A stretch of 5,129 bases of DNA from Candidatus Hecatellales archaeon (GTDB lineage Archaea > Thermoproteota > Bathyarchaeia > Hecatellales > Hecatellaceae): assembly GCA_003662485.1 (NCBI GenBank), contig QMYD01000085.1, positions 1 to 5,129 on the forward strand, given 5' to 3'. Both the position numbers and the translations under genes were made by a program. Below are positions 1 to 5,104 of the stretch, in pieces (the first letter of the stretch is position 1; each line of letters opens with the position of its first letter). Under the pieces are notes generated by a model, which worked only from the letters and a program-made list of their open reading frames with translations, did no database searches and was not told where the DNA came from.

Positions 1-45
1 ATAGTATTCTTCTTTTGGAAGCTCCTCCACGGTTAGTACTTCCAT
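1..45 (-). CDS. porB: PorB, 2-oxoacid:ferredoxin oxidoreductase beta subunit, N-terminus only (partial)
   Basis: Only the first 15 codons lie in the window; the gene runs off its left edge. They read M-E-V-L-T-V-E-E-L-P-K-E-E-Y-Y, and the 'ELPKEE' stretch is typical of the extreme N-terminus of archaeal PorB, just before the first cluster-binding cysteines. In this family the beta subunit binds thiamine diphosphate and one [4Fe-4S] cluster and forms the active site together with PorA. The ATG overlaps the porA stop by one base (TAATG), and a GGAGG motif at 59-55, inside the end of porA, sits 9 nt upstream. Identity rests on this short sequence plus its position directly after porG, porD and porA; the cofactor motifs cannot be seen. 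Confidence 0.85.
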   Translation of the reverse strand, partial: MEVLTVEELPKEEYY

Positions 46-1226
46 TAGGCCATCCCTCCCAGGAGCCATTCAACCTCGCCTTCAATCCTCTCTCCACTCG
101 CAGCCCTAAGCGTCTTCTTGGCTACGGCTTCGATTTCGCTTGGGGTTACATCTTTCCCTCCCATGCCAGCTATGAAGCCGAGGATTCTAGGGCCGTTGAG
201 GCCGTAGAGGGCTGAGCGAAGCTCATGGTAGACAGCGCCTCCAAAACCTCCAACCGAATAATTTCTTTCGAGAACCCCTACAGCCTTAACTTTTCCCAAG
301 AGTTCTCTCAGCTCGGAGGCTGGGAAGGGTCTGAAGCTTCTAAGCTTAACCAGGCCGAGGTGGAAGCCTTCCCTCCTAAGCTTTTCCACCACCAGCCTCG
401 TGGTGCTAGCCAGGTTTCCCATGGTTAAAATTACGGCTTCAGCATCCTCGCAGTGGTAGGCTTGAAGGAGGCCTCCATGCCTCCTCCCAAACCTTTCAGC
501 GAATTCTTCCTCAGCCTCCATGATCACTTTTTTAGCTGCCTCCATGGCTTCGTCATGCTTCTTCTTGTAGCCCATCCAGTGGGCTGGTGGTGCAAAGGTG
601 GTAAGGATGAGTGGGTCTTCAACGTCAAGCTTGTAGGCTGGCCTGTAGGGTGGAAGATACTCTTCTACTTCCTCCTCATCCGGGATTACCACCTCCTCAT
701 AGCAGTGTGAGGTTACAAAGCCCTCGAAGCAGACCATTATGGGGATTAAAACCCTTTCATCCTCTGCGATCCTGTAGGCTTGGATGATGGTGTCAAGGAT
801 TTCCTGGCCGCTGCCGCAGTAGACCTGCATCCAGCCTGTATCCCTCTGGGCTATGCTGTCGTCGTGGCCTGTGAGGATGGTCCAGGGAGGCCCCATACTC
901 CTGTTAACCACAGCCATTACTATGGGAAGCCTACTCCCCGCAGCGTAGAAAAGGCCCTCCTGCATGTAGGATAAACCCTGCGAGGAGGTGGCCGTAAAGG
1001 TTCTAACCCCGGTTGAAGCAGCAGCCACCGTGGCCATCATAGCACTATGCTCGCCCTCAATCGTCAAATACTTGGATTTCATTTCACCCCTAGCGATAAA
1101 CTCAGCAATATACTCCACGATGGGGGTTTGAGGCGTAATAGGGTAGGCGCAAACCACATCGGGCTTGCAGAGCTTAACCCCGTAGGCTGCAGCTGCATTC
1201 CCATCTATAAACCTACTAACGGGCAG
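45..1226 (-). CDS. porA: PorA, 2-oxoacid (probably pyruvate):ferredoxin oxidoreductase alpha subunit
   Basis: Alpha subunit of the CoA-acylating 2-oxoacid:ferredoxin oxidoreductase, a cytoplasmic enzyme that converts a 2-oxoacid plus CoA to acyl-CoA, CO2 and reduced ferredoxin. Visible motifs are G-N-A-A-A-A-Y-G (9-16), YPITP (28-32; the Thr corresponds to the substrate-contacting Thr of pyruvate oxidoreductases), I-E-G-E-H-S-A (E59 probably activates the thiamine pyrimidine), TSSQG, and V-V-N-R-S with R109 as a likely substrate carboxylate ligand. 'AQRDTGW' follows, then a transketolase C-terminal-like domain from about residue 260. Length is about 393 aa, normal for archaeal PorA. The start is the odd point: no ATG, GTG or TTG lies between the in-frame stop at 1253-1251 and the conserved N-terminus. 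CTG at 1226 is the best candidate, being 9 nt after a GGAGG (1240-1236) and giving the usual N-terminal length as I recall it. The first in-frame GTG, at 1157, would delete the conserved GN motif. With CTG the gene overlaps porD by 11 nt. Substrate (pyruvate or a branched oxoacid) is not certain from sequence. Confidence 0.93.
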   Translation of the reverse strand: MPVSRFIDGNAAAAYGVKLCKPDVVCAYPITPQTPIVEYIAEFIARGEMKSKYLTIEGEHSAMMATVAAASTGVRTFTATSSQGLSYMQEGLFYAAGSRLPIVMAVVNRSMGPPWTILTGHDDSIAQRDTGWMQVYCGSGQEILDTIIQAYRIAEDERVLIPIMVCFEGFVTSHCYEEVVIPDEEEVEEYLPPYRPAYKLDVEDPLILTTFAPPAHWMGYKKKHDEAMEAAKKVIMEAEEEFAERFGRRHGGLLQAYHCEDAEAVILTMGNLASTTRLVVEKLRREGFHLGLVKLRSFRPFPASELRELLGKVKAVGVLERNYSVGGFGGAVYHELRSALYGLNGPRILGFIAGMGGKDVTPSEIEAVAKKTLRAASGERIEGEVEWLLGGMA

Positions 1227-1530
1227 GGTTTTCAGCCTCCAAAACCATGGTTATAGCTCCAACTGGACACTCGTTTGCGCAAATGCCGCAGCCCTTACAC
1301 CTAGCATAGTCAACTTCCACCCTGCCATCTTCAACCTTGATTACGCCTTCGGGGCAGTAGAGCCAGCACAGCCTGCAGCCTATGCATTTAGCCTGATCCA
1401 CTTCTGGCCTGCCATGAAGATGCCAAGGGGTTTCGGCAAACTTGGAAATCCCAGCCTTAATCAGGGGTGTTATGGGAAGCTCCCTGTAGGACTTATACTC
1501 AGCCTTAAGCCTGTCACCCATTTTCCCCAA
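1216..1530 (-). CDS. porD: PorD, delta subunit, 2x[4Fe-4S] ferredoxin-like
   Basis: Delta subunit of the oxidoreductase, a small ferredoxin-like protein that carries electrons from the PorB cluster towards soluble ferredoxin. It has two complete C-x2-C-x2-C-x3-C-P motifs: C49, C52, C55, C59 and C78, C81, C84, C88, which would bind two [4Fe-4S] clusters. The 'CWLYCPEG' wording is characteristic of PorD/VorD rather than free ferredoxins, and the roughly 45-residue N-terminal extension is also normal for this subunit. Length is 104 aa. The start is set at TTG 1530 because a full GGAGGTG (1544-1538) lies 7 nt upstream. An in-frame ATG at 1521 (residue 4) is possible, but it is 16 nt from that motif. 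The start overlaps the porG end, and the 3' end overlaps the probable porA start, consistent with translational coupling. Confidence 0.95.
   Translation of the reverse strand: MGKMGDRLKAEYKSYRELPITPLIKAGISKFAETPWHLHGRPEVDQAKCIGCRLCWLYCPEGVIKVEDGRVEVDYARCKGCGICANECPVGAITMVLEAENPAR
1236..1240 (-). promoter_or_regulatory. Candidate ribosome binding site for porA (CTG start)
   Basis: GGAGG inside the 3' end of porD lies 9 nt before CTG 1226. It is the only strong SD-like motif near the conserved porA N-terminus, and it supports initiation at a non-canonical codon there. Confidence 0.45.
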
Positions 1531-2065
1531 TAAACTTCACCTCCTGGTAGGCTCTGAAGGCTGCCTCCACGTTTTTACCCGCAATCTTTGAAGGTAAAAA
1601 CTCTCTTATCGCCTTCTCTAAGGCTTCGAAGCTTAGGAGCTTGCTGGCAGCTGCGAAGGCCCCGCACATGGCCGTGTTAACTATGGGGACGCCTAAAACC
1701 TGGTGGGCTATGGCTGAGGCGTTCACGAAGGCCAGCTTCTTTACTCCTAGGGAGGCTGCCTGCTCCCTTGATGAAGCATTCACCAGGAAGAAGGTTTCCT
1801 CCCGGACGCCCACCCTAACGGAGGGATGGTTTAGGAGGCCTGGGTCGAAGATGAGCACGTAGTCTGGGTTGTAGATGAAGGAGCGGTCAAGGATTTCCTC
1901 CTCACTTATCCTTACGAAGGCCATGATGGGTGCCCCCCTCCTCTCCACGGTGAAGGATGGAAAGGCTAGGGCGTGCTTCCCCTCCCTGACGGCTGCAAGT
2001 CCGAGAATGCGGGCGGCAGTTACTCCTCCCCGCCCACCCCTACAGTGAATCCTAATTTCAGTCAT
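1514..2065 (-). CDS. porG: PorG, 2-oxoacid:ferredoxin oxidoreductase gamma subunit
   Basis: Gamma subunit of the four-subunit oxidoreductase (the family annotated as pyruvate/ketoisovalerate oxidoreductase, catalytic domain). In the structurally known one-chain pyruvate oxidoreductase the matching domain helps hold CoA and the complex together. The N-terminus shows C-R-G-G-R-G-G-V-T-A-A-R-I-L, the family signature G-R-G-G-x-G-x-V-T-A, followed by F-P-S-F-T-V-E-R-R-G-A-P, the family's 'ERRGAP' motif. Length is about 183 aa, typical. I place the start at ATG 2065, which has an imperfect AGGCGG 6 nt upstream and lies 2 nt after the aminotransferase stop. TTG at 2071 is an alternative that would overlap that stop by 4 nt (TTGA), but AGGCGG would then abut the start. 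The gene ends inside porD. Confidence 0.95.
   Translation of the reverse strand: MTEIRIHCRGGRGGVTAARILGLAAVREGKHALAFPSFTVERRGAPIMAFVRISEEEILDRSFIYNPDYVLIFDPGLLNHPSVRVGVREETFFLVNASSREQAASLGVKKLAFVNASAIAHQVLGVPIVNTAMCGAFAAASKLLSFEALEKAIREFLPSKIAGKNVEAAFRAYQEVKFIGENG
1538..1544 (-). promoter_or_regulatory. Ribosome binding site that sets the porD TTG start
   Basis: GGAGGTG, located inside the 3' end of porG, stands 7 nt before TTG 1530. It favours this TTG over the ATG three codons downstream. Confidence 0.7.
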
Positions 2066-2067
2066 CT

Positions 2068-3237
2068 TCAACCGCCTGGAAGCCTGGTTAGGGCTTCATG
2101 AATCCTATCCATCGCCTCCTCCAGCTTCTCATAGGAGGCTGCATACGATATGCGGATGTAGCCTTCACCATCCCTGCCGAAAGCCCTCCCGGGGACGGTG
2201 GCAACCCTAGCCTCCCTGAGGAGGTAGCCTGAAAACTCCTCTGAAGTCATCCCCGTAGCCTTAATATTAGGGAAAATGTAGAAGGCTCCCTTAGGCTTCA
2301 AAACGGAAAGCTTGGGCATCTCGCTCAGCCTCCTGTAAACCAGCTCCCTCCTCCTCGCATACTCCCTCCTCATCTTCTCCACAGAGTCTTGGGGGCCCTT
2401 TAAGGCTTCTACTGCAGCCTTCTGGCTGAAGGAGGAGGCGCAGACAGCCGTGTACATTTGAAGCTTAACCATTTCCCTTATTATTGGCTGGGGGGCTGCC
2501 ACGTAGCCTAAACGCCAGCCCGTCATGGCGTAGGTCTTAGAGAAGGCATTCACGGTTATGGTTCGCTCCTTCATCCCCTCAAGGGAGGCTATGCTGAAGT
2601 GCGGTTCCTCATAGACGATTTTCTCGTAGACTTCATCTGAAATCACGATTAGGTCATGCTCCACAGCGAAGCCTGCTATCTCCTCAAGGTTTCTTCTGGT
2701 TAGAATGGAGCCGGTGGGATTGTTTGGTGTGCTAATGACGATGGCCTTCGTCCTATCGCTCACATGCCTCTCCAGTTCTTCCACATTAACCTTGAAGTTC
2801 TCCTCCTCCTTGGTCTCCACCTCCACGGGAACTCCTCCAGCGAAGAGAGCTGCCGCACTATAGGAGACGAAGGTTGGACTTGGAATTAGGAGTTCTTCAC
2901 CCTCGTTTAGGATGGCGAAGATGGCCATGGTTAGGGCTTGGGTAGCTCCACTCGTAACCATGATTTCACTTTCGGGGTCGACGTCGATACCGTTTTCCCT
3001 TCGAAGCTTCTCCGCTATGGCCTCCCTAAGCTCGGGTATGCCCACGTTGGCCGTGTAGTGGGTGAAGTCCTCGTCTAAAGCTCTCTTAGCAGCCTCCTTA
3101 ATGTTTTCAGGCGTGTTAAAGTCTGGTTCACCTATTCCAAGGTTTATTACATCCCCCATCTTAGAGGCAAGCTCGAAAAGCCTCCTAATCCCGGAAACCT
3201 CAACCATACCAGTCTTCCTTGAAAGCTTAAAAACCAC
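2068..3237 (-). CDS. Class I/II (fold type I) PLP aminotransferase, aspartate/aromatic type
   Basis: Cytoplasmic PLP-dependent aminotransferase of 389 aa with all expected landmarks: G-I-G-E-P-D-F near 35-41; S-G-A-T-Q-A (96-101) at the cofactor phosphate; T-P-N-N-P-T-G with N173; S-D-E-V-Y with D201 (pyridine nitrogen) and Y204; Schiff-base lysine K234 in S-K-T-Y-A-M-T-G-W-R-L-G-Y; and C-terminal R362 in Y-I-R-I-S-Y for the substrate carboxylate. From memory it resembles thermococcal aromatic/aspartate aminotransferases closely, but amino-acid specificity cannot be read from sequence. It is the first gene of the por operon and ends 2 nt before porG, so it may interconvert an amino acid with the 2-oxoacid used by PorGDAB. 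The start chosen is GTG 3237, 6 nt after a perfect GGAGGTG (3250-3244). TTG at 3252 is in frame but lacks a usable binding site. Confidence 0.94.
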   Translation of the reverse strand: MVFKLSRKTGMVEVSGIRRLFELASKMGDVINLGIGEPDFNTPENIKEAAKRALDEDFTHYTANVGIPELREAIAEKLRRENGIDVDPESEIMVTSGATQALTMAIFAILNEGEELLIPSPTFVSYSAAALFAGGVPVEVETKEEENFKVNVEELERHVSDRTKAIVISTPNNPTGSILTRRNLEEIAGFAVEHDLIVISDEVYEKIVYEEPHFSIASLEGMKERTITVNAFSKTYAMTGWRLGYVAAPQPIIREMVKLQMYTAVCASSFSQKAAVEALKGPQDSVEKMRREYARRRELVYRRLSEMPKLSVLKPKGAFYIFPNIKATGMTSEEFSGYLLREARVATVPGRAFGRDGEGYIRISYAASYEKLEEAMDRIHEALTRLPGG

Positions 3238-3262
3238 AGGGGACACCTCCAAACCTAATCAT
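3227..3262 (-). CDS. Possible 11-codon leader ORF overlapping the aminotransferase start
   Basis: ATG at 3262 opens a short frame, M-I-R-F-G-G-V-P-C-G-F then TAA (3229-3227). A GGAGG at 3275-3271 precedes it by 8 nt. Its frame differs from the aminotransferase. It covers that gene's ribosome binding site and stops 8 nt past its GTG start, a geometry that would allow translational coupling. The peptide has no run of one amino acid to suggest attenuation. It could be chance, and expression is uncertain because the likely transcription start may exclude its ribosome binding site. Confidence 0.3.
   Translation of the reverse strand: MIRFGGVPCGF
3244..3250 (-). promoter_or_regulatory. Ribosome binding site that sets the aminotransferase start
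   Basis: GGAGGTG lies 6 nt before GTG 3237. It is a near-perfect anti-SD match and argues against the longer in-frame reading from TTG 3252, which would place this motif inside the coding region. It also lies within the 11-codon leader ORF at 3227-3262. Confidence 0.75.
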
Positions 3263-3290
3263 AAAGCCTTCCTCCTTCAAATAGTCTCTC

Positions 3291-3305
3291 TAAAAATTAT
3301 CCTTT
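3291..3305 (-). promoter_or_regulatory. Candidate archaeal TATA/BRE promoter of the aminotransferase-porGDAB operon
   Basis: On the minus strand, AAAGG followed by ATAATTTTTA (3305-3291) resembles a BRE plus TATA element. Transcription starting about 26 nt downstream would begin near 3269, leaving a leader of roughly 30 nt that contains the GGAGGTG of the aminotransferase. No other obvious operon promoter is nearer. This is based on position and composition only. Confidence 0.35.
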
Positions 3306-3406
3306 AGCTCCTCATGGAAAAATAAAGGCATCTAAACCCTTCAAAATCAAGTAACCCTCCCTTTTCAAGCTCTAAAACTTTTCACCCCAGCCGAACTCTT
3401 CACCTT

Positions 3407-3422
3407 ATAGTTAAATAGTTAA
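3407..3422. repeat. Perfect tandem 8-bp repeat, ATAGTTAA x2
   Basis: Two adjacent copies of ATAGTTAA (3407-3414 and 3415-3422) occur in the gap between the tRNA and the aminotransferase operon. The minus-strand reading, TTAACTATTTAACTAT, is also TATA-like, so it could be a second upstream promoter or a tandem binding site. The rest of 3306-3507 shows no gene that I can support. Confidence 0.4.
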
Positions 3423-3507
3423 GATGATATACCGAAGGAGTAAAAATATTAAGGATACCCCTTCCGCCTATGAACCCAATCCTCACGGAATAATGCAGAA
3501 CACTTTT

Positions 3508-3624
3508 TGGTGCGGGGGGTGGGATTTGAACCCACGAAGCCCTTCGGCACAGGATTTCTTCTCTAGCCCACTTCATTTCAGGATCTTAAGTCCTGCCCCT
3601 TTGTCCTGGCTCGGGAACCCCCGC
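3508..3624 (-). tRNA. tRNA-Leu(UAA) with a 29-nt intron and encoded CCA
   Basis: The minus strand folds as a class II tRNA. Acceptor GCGGGGG (3624-3618) pairs fully with CCCCCGC (3518-3512); discriminator A is at 3511 and CCA is encoded at 3510-3508. The D arm has a CCC/GGG stem. Anticodon stem CAGGA (3595-3591) leads into loop CTTAAG(A) with anticodon UAA at 3588-3586. The T arm GTGGG-TTCAAAT-CCCAC (3535-3519) is perfect. Without an intron the variable region would be far too long. Removing 29 nt leaves an 85-nt tRNA whose 14-nt variable arm has a GCC-GAAG-GGC stem, normal for tRNA-Leu. The tRNA reads UUA codons. An integrase remnant begins 36 nt upstream of its 5' end. Confidence 0.95.
3556..3584 (-). 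other. tRNA-Leu intron, placed at canonical position 37/38
   Basis: If the intron follows G37 (3585), it covers 3584-3556 and exon 2 resumes at A38 (3555). The hexamer ATCCTG occurs both at the first six intron bases (3584-3579) and at the start of exon 2 (3555-3550). The cut could therefore slide anywhere from 37/38 to 43/44 and give the same mature tRNA. Archaeal tRNA endonuclease normally recognises a bulge-helix-bulge; by eye only a weak one forms at 37/38 (CUU pairing with AAG, fourth pair mismatched), so the exact cut sites are unsure. Confidence 0.75.
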
Positions 3625-3659
3625 ACCCGTTGCCTTTTAGGAAGGCCCCGACCCTTGCG

Positions 3660-4056
3660 ATGAATTATATGCCGAAGATTATTAGGGTTGCGGTGGAATT
3701 GGAGAGACTGGGGAGATCTGAGGAGACTGTTAAGACCTATGTTAAGCAGCTGATTAGAATCGCTGGTGCAGGATATGACTTGGACAGTCAGAATGCCGTC
3801 TTGGATTACATTAGGCAGTCGCATTTAAGCGATTGGAGGAAGAGGACTGTTTGCTGGTGCTGGAAGGCTTATGCCAGAGTTAATAATTGACCAGTTGAAA
3901 ATTAGGAGACCGAAATTCCCAGCGAGGAGCTAATAGACGCAATAATCGTTAATGCACGTGGAAAATATGCAGTATTATTCAGGCTTCTCAAGGAAACTGG
4001 CATCAGGATTGGGGAATGCTTAAGACTTAGGGTTGGAGATGTTCATTCTCCAGCTG
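3660..4056 (+). pseudogene. Decayed tyrosine recombinase (integrase), N-terminal domain plus Arg box only
   Basis: Remnant of a phage-type integrase. The first open part (ATG 3660 to TGA 3888-3890, 76 aa) looks like the SAM-like core-binding domain, with 'SEETVKTYVKQL' typical of the DNA-binding helices. The reading then moves to the +1 frame around 3871-3917 (…'KIRRPKFP'…) and returns to the original frame at about 3918 (…'SEELIDAI'…), so two compensating indels disrupt it; stops TGA 3888-3890 and TAG 3900-3902 block the first frame. The following 'LLKETGIRIGECLRLRVGDV' (about 3978-4040) is the catalytic Arg I box. Similarity ends near 4056, and the H-x-x-R and catalytic Tyr boxes are missing because the next gene's 3' end follows at once. 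It cannot be active. Its start abuts the 5' side of tRNA-Leu, divergent from it, a usual sign of an element that once used this tRNA region. Confidence 0.85.
3663..3671 (-). promoter_or_regulatory. Candidate TATA box of tRNA-Leu, inside the integrase remnant's 5' end
   Basis: The minus strand reads CATATAATT, centred about 43 nt upstream of the mature tRNA 5' end. A start 26 nt downstream would leave a pre-tRNA leader of about 17 nt. It overlaps the first codons of the integrase remnant, so the element may have joined at or rebuilt the tRNA promoter. Weak evidence, from position and composition. Confidence 0.35.
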
Positions 4057-4062
4057 GTCTCT

Positions 4063-4398
4063 TTAAGCTTTTGAGTGGATATCCTTTCCAGCCTGAAGGA
4101 TTTCAGCTAATTTCAAAAGGTATTCTTGGTAGGCTTTTCTCCCCTTGCTGGTGAGCTTGTAGAGGGTTTGAGGTTTTCTCCCCACAAACTTTTTCTCAAC
4201 CTTTAGGTAGCCTGCCTCTTCGAGGGTGTAAAGGTGGGTGGCAAGGTTTCCCTCACTAGTTTTAAGCAGCCTCCTCAGGGTGTTGAAGTCTGCCTTGTTC
4301 ACGTGGAAAAGAATGGTGGCGATGGCTAGCCTAGCCTTCTCGTGGAGAAGCTTGTCGAGTTCGGTTACAGCCTTTGCAAGTCTTTCAGCTTCAGCCAA
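4063..4398 (-). CDS. Winged-helix transcriptional regulator (HTH_34/ArsR-MarR-like)
   Basis: A 111-aa one-domain DNA-binding protein, probably a dimeric repressor. Helix-turn-helix: 'ADFNTLRRLLKTSEGNLATHLYTLEEAGYL' (36-65), with the recognition helix about 48-59. The wing includes 'KKFVGRKPQTLYKLTSKGR' (69-87). The pattern D-F-x-x-L-R-x-L-L … G-N-L-x-x-H-L-x-x-L-E-E-A-G-Y … G-R-x-P-x-T-x-Y-x-L-T-x-x-G-R matches the small winged-helix family called HTH_34, as I recall it. No metal-binding cysteine cluster is present (no Cys at all). Start TTG 4398 is supported by AGGTG 6 nt upstream. It overlaps the preceding membrane-protein gene by 8 nt, so the two are co-translated and it probably controls its own operon. 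The target and signal are unknown. Confidence 0.88.
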   Translation of the reverse strand: MAEAERLAKAVTELDKLLHEKARLAIATILFHVNKADFNTLRRLLKTSEGNLATHLYTLEEAGYLKVEKKFVGRKPQTLYKLTSKGRKAYQEYLLKLAEILQAGKDIHSKA

Positions 4399-5044
4399 TC
4401 TCTACACCTGCCTCACTGGACCTCTTAAATTCAGAGTAGTCTCTGAGGCCTACTAGAAGGTATCCGAGGCCAAAGGTTAGGGCGAAAGCTGCATAGGCGA
4501 ATATGAAGCCTACGTGGGCTACCAGGATGGCTGAAACCAGCATGGCTAAACCTATCCACCTAAAAGCTTTAGACTCGGAGATTACGCCTTGAACCATGCA
4601 GCCTATCCCATCAATGATAAGCCAGCCTGTCAGGATTAGGCCTGAAACAGCTTGGGGTGGAAGCTGACTGAAAACAGCCTGCGAAACGCTTGGACTCCAA
4701 AACACAATCATGTAGGCTAAGCCTCCACCCAAAGCTGTAGCCGCCCAGGCTGCTCCAATCTTCCTACCCAGCCAGCCTCCCCCAACATAGCCCAGCTGGC
4801 CCCTAATCTTACGTGCAAGGAAAACGGTGGCTACCATGGCGGCAATTAGCAGAGCAACTAGGGAAGCAACTCCATAATACCATGGAAGCGATAAAAGTTC
4901 AACAGCCTGGAATATGAGTAGGCCTACTAGGATTGCAGCACCCCATGCAGCATGAATGAGGCCGCGAGCCCTGCGCTCCCTCCGAATAATTCCCCCCAAC
5001 TTTTCCAGCAACTCCAACCTTTCCTCAATTTCCCGTGCTTCCAT
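4391..5044 (-). CDS. Six-helix membrane protein of unknown function
   Basis: I do not recognise the family. The 217-aa protein begins with a charged amphipathic helix (about 1-28: E-R-L-E-L-L-E-K-L … R-R-E-R-R-A-R), probably cytoplasmic and possibly a short coiled coil. About six hydrophobic segments follow, near 30-50, 55-77, 96-116, 131-155, 160-180 and 181-199. A charged tail (R-D-Y-S-E-F-K-R-S-S) ends it, giving both ends inside. There is no signal peptide, no nucleotide-binding motif, and no obvious transporter or protease signature; H177 and D145 are the few polar residues within membrane segments. ATG 5044 is chosen because GAGGTG ends 5 nt upstream; an ATG directly before it (5047) is too close, and the longer reading to 5095 would run through the probable promoter. 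Coupled to the winged-helix gene, so it may act in the same response, for example stress or signal sensing (inference). Confidence 0.8.
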   Translation of the reverse strand: MEAREIEERLELLEKLGGIIRRERRARGLIHAAWGAAILVGLLIFQAVELLSLPWYYGVASLVALLIAAMVATVFLARKIRGQLGYVGGGWLGRKIGAAWAATALGGGLAYMIVFWSPSVSQAVFSQLPPQAVSGLILTGWLIIDGIGCMVQGVISESKAFRWIGLAMLVSAILVAHVGFIFAYAAFALTFGLGYLLVGLRDYSEFKRSSEAGVEIG

Positions 5045-5077
5045 CATACCACCTCTGTAACAAAAATACCTTTTTTG

Positions 5078-5086
5078 CTTAAAAAA
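5078..5086 (-). promoter_or_regulatory. Candidate TATA box of the membrane protein/regulator operon
   Basis: The minus strand reads TTTTTTAAG, about 26 nt before a start near 5057, which would leave a short leader carrying the GAGGTG site. A second TATA-like stretch (TTTTTAT, about 5100-5094) could serve instead. The whole 5048-5129 region is strongly AT-rich, unlike the coding DNA around it. Confidence 0.4.
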
Positions 5087-5104
5087 CTTTTCCATAAAAA
5101 GTTG

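Noticed and set aside
453..710. Plus-strand frame with hydrophobic residues, and other plus frames at 15-428, 780-974, 1047-1256, 1641-1862
   Set aside because: All lie antisense to clear por genes whose full-length family motifs are on the minus strand.
45..1157. porA starting at GTG 1157
   Set aside because: It would remove the conserved GNAAAAYG block that continues in frame upstream to 1226; the true start must lie further 5'.
3062..3307. Plus-strand 81-aa frame
   Set aside because: Antisense of the aminotransferase N-terminus, with no ribosome binding site or family resemblance.
3508..3624. Possibility of a split tRNA or tRNA pseudogene
   Set aside because: Both halves are adjacent and in order, acceptor and T stems pair perfectly and CCA is encoded, so an intron-containing functional gene is simpler.
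3424..3663. Plus-strand frame containing 'GGWDLNPR'
   Set aside because: It is the antisense of the tRNA-Leu T arm and acceptor; this peptide is a well-known false translation of tRNA genes.
3573..3824. Minus-strand 83-aa frame across the tRNA 5' half and integrase remnant
   Set aside because: It is antisense to the integrase and overlaps the structured tRNA; it has no recognisable protein features.
4238..4456. Plus-strand 72-aa frame
   Set aside because: Antisense of the winged-helix gene and the end of the membrane-protein gene; a compositional shadow.
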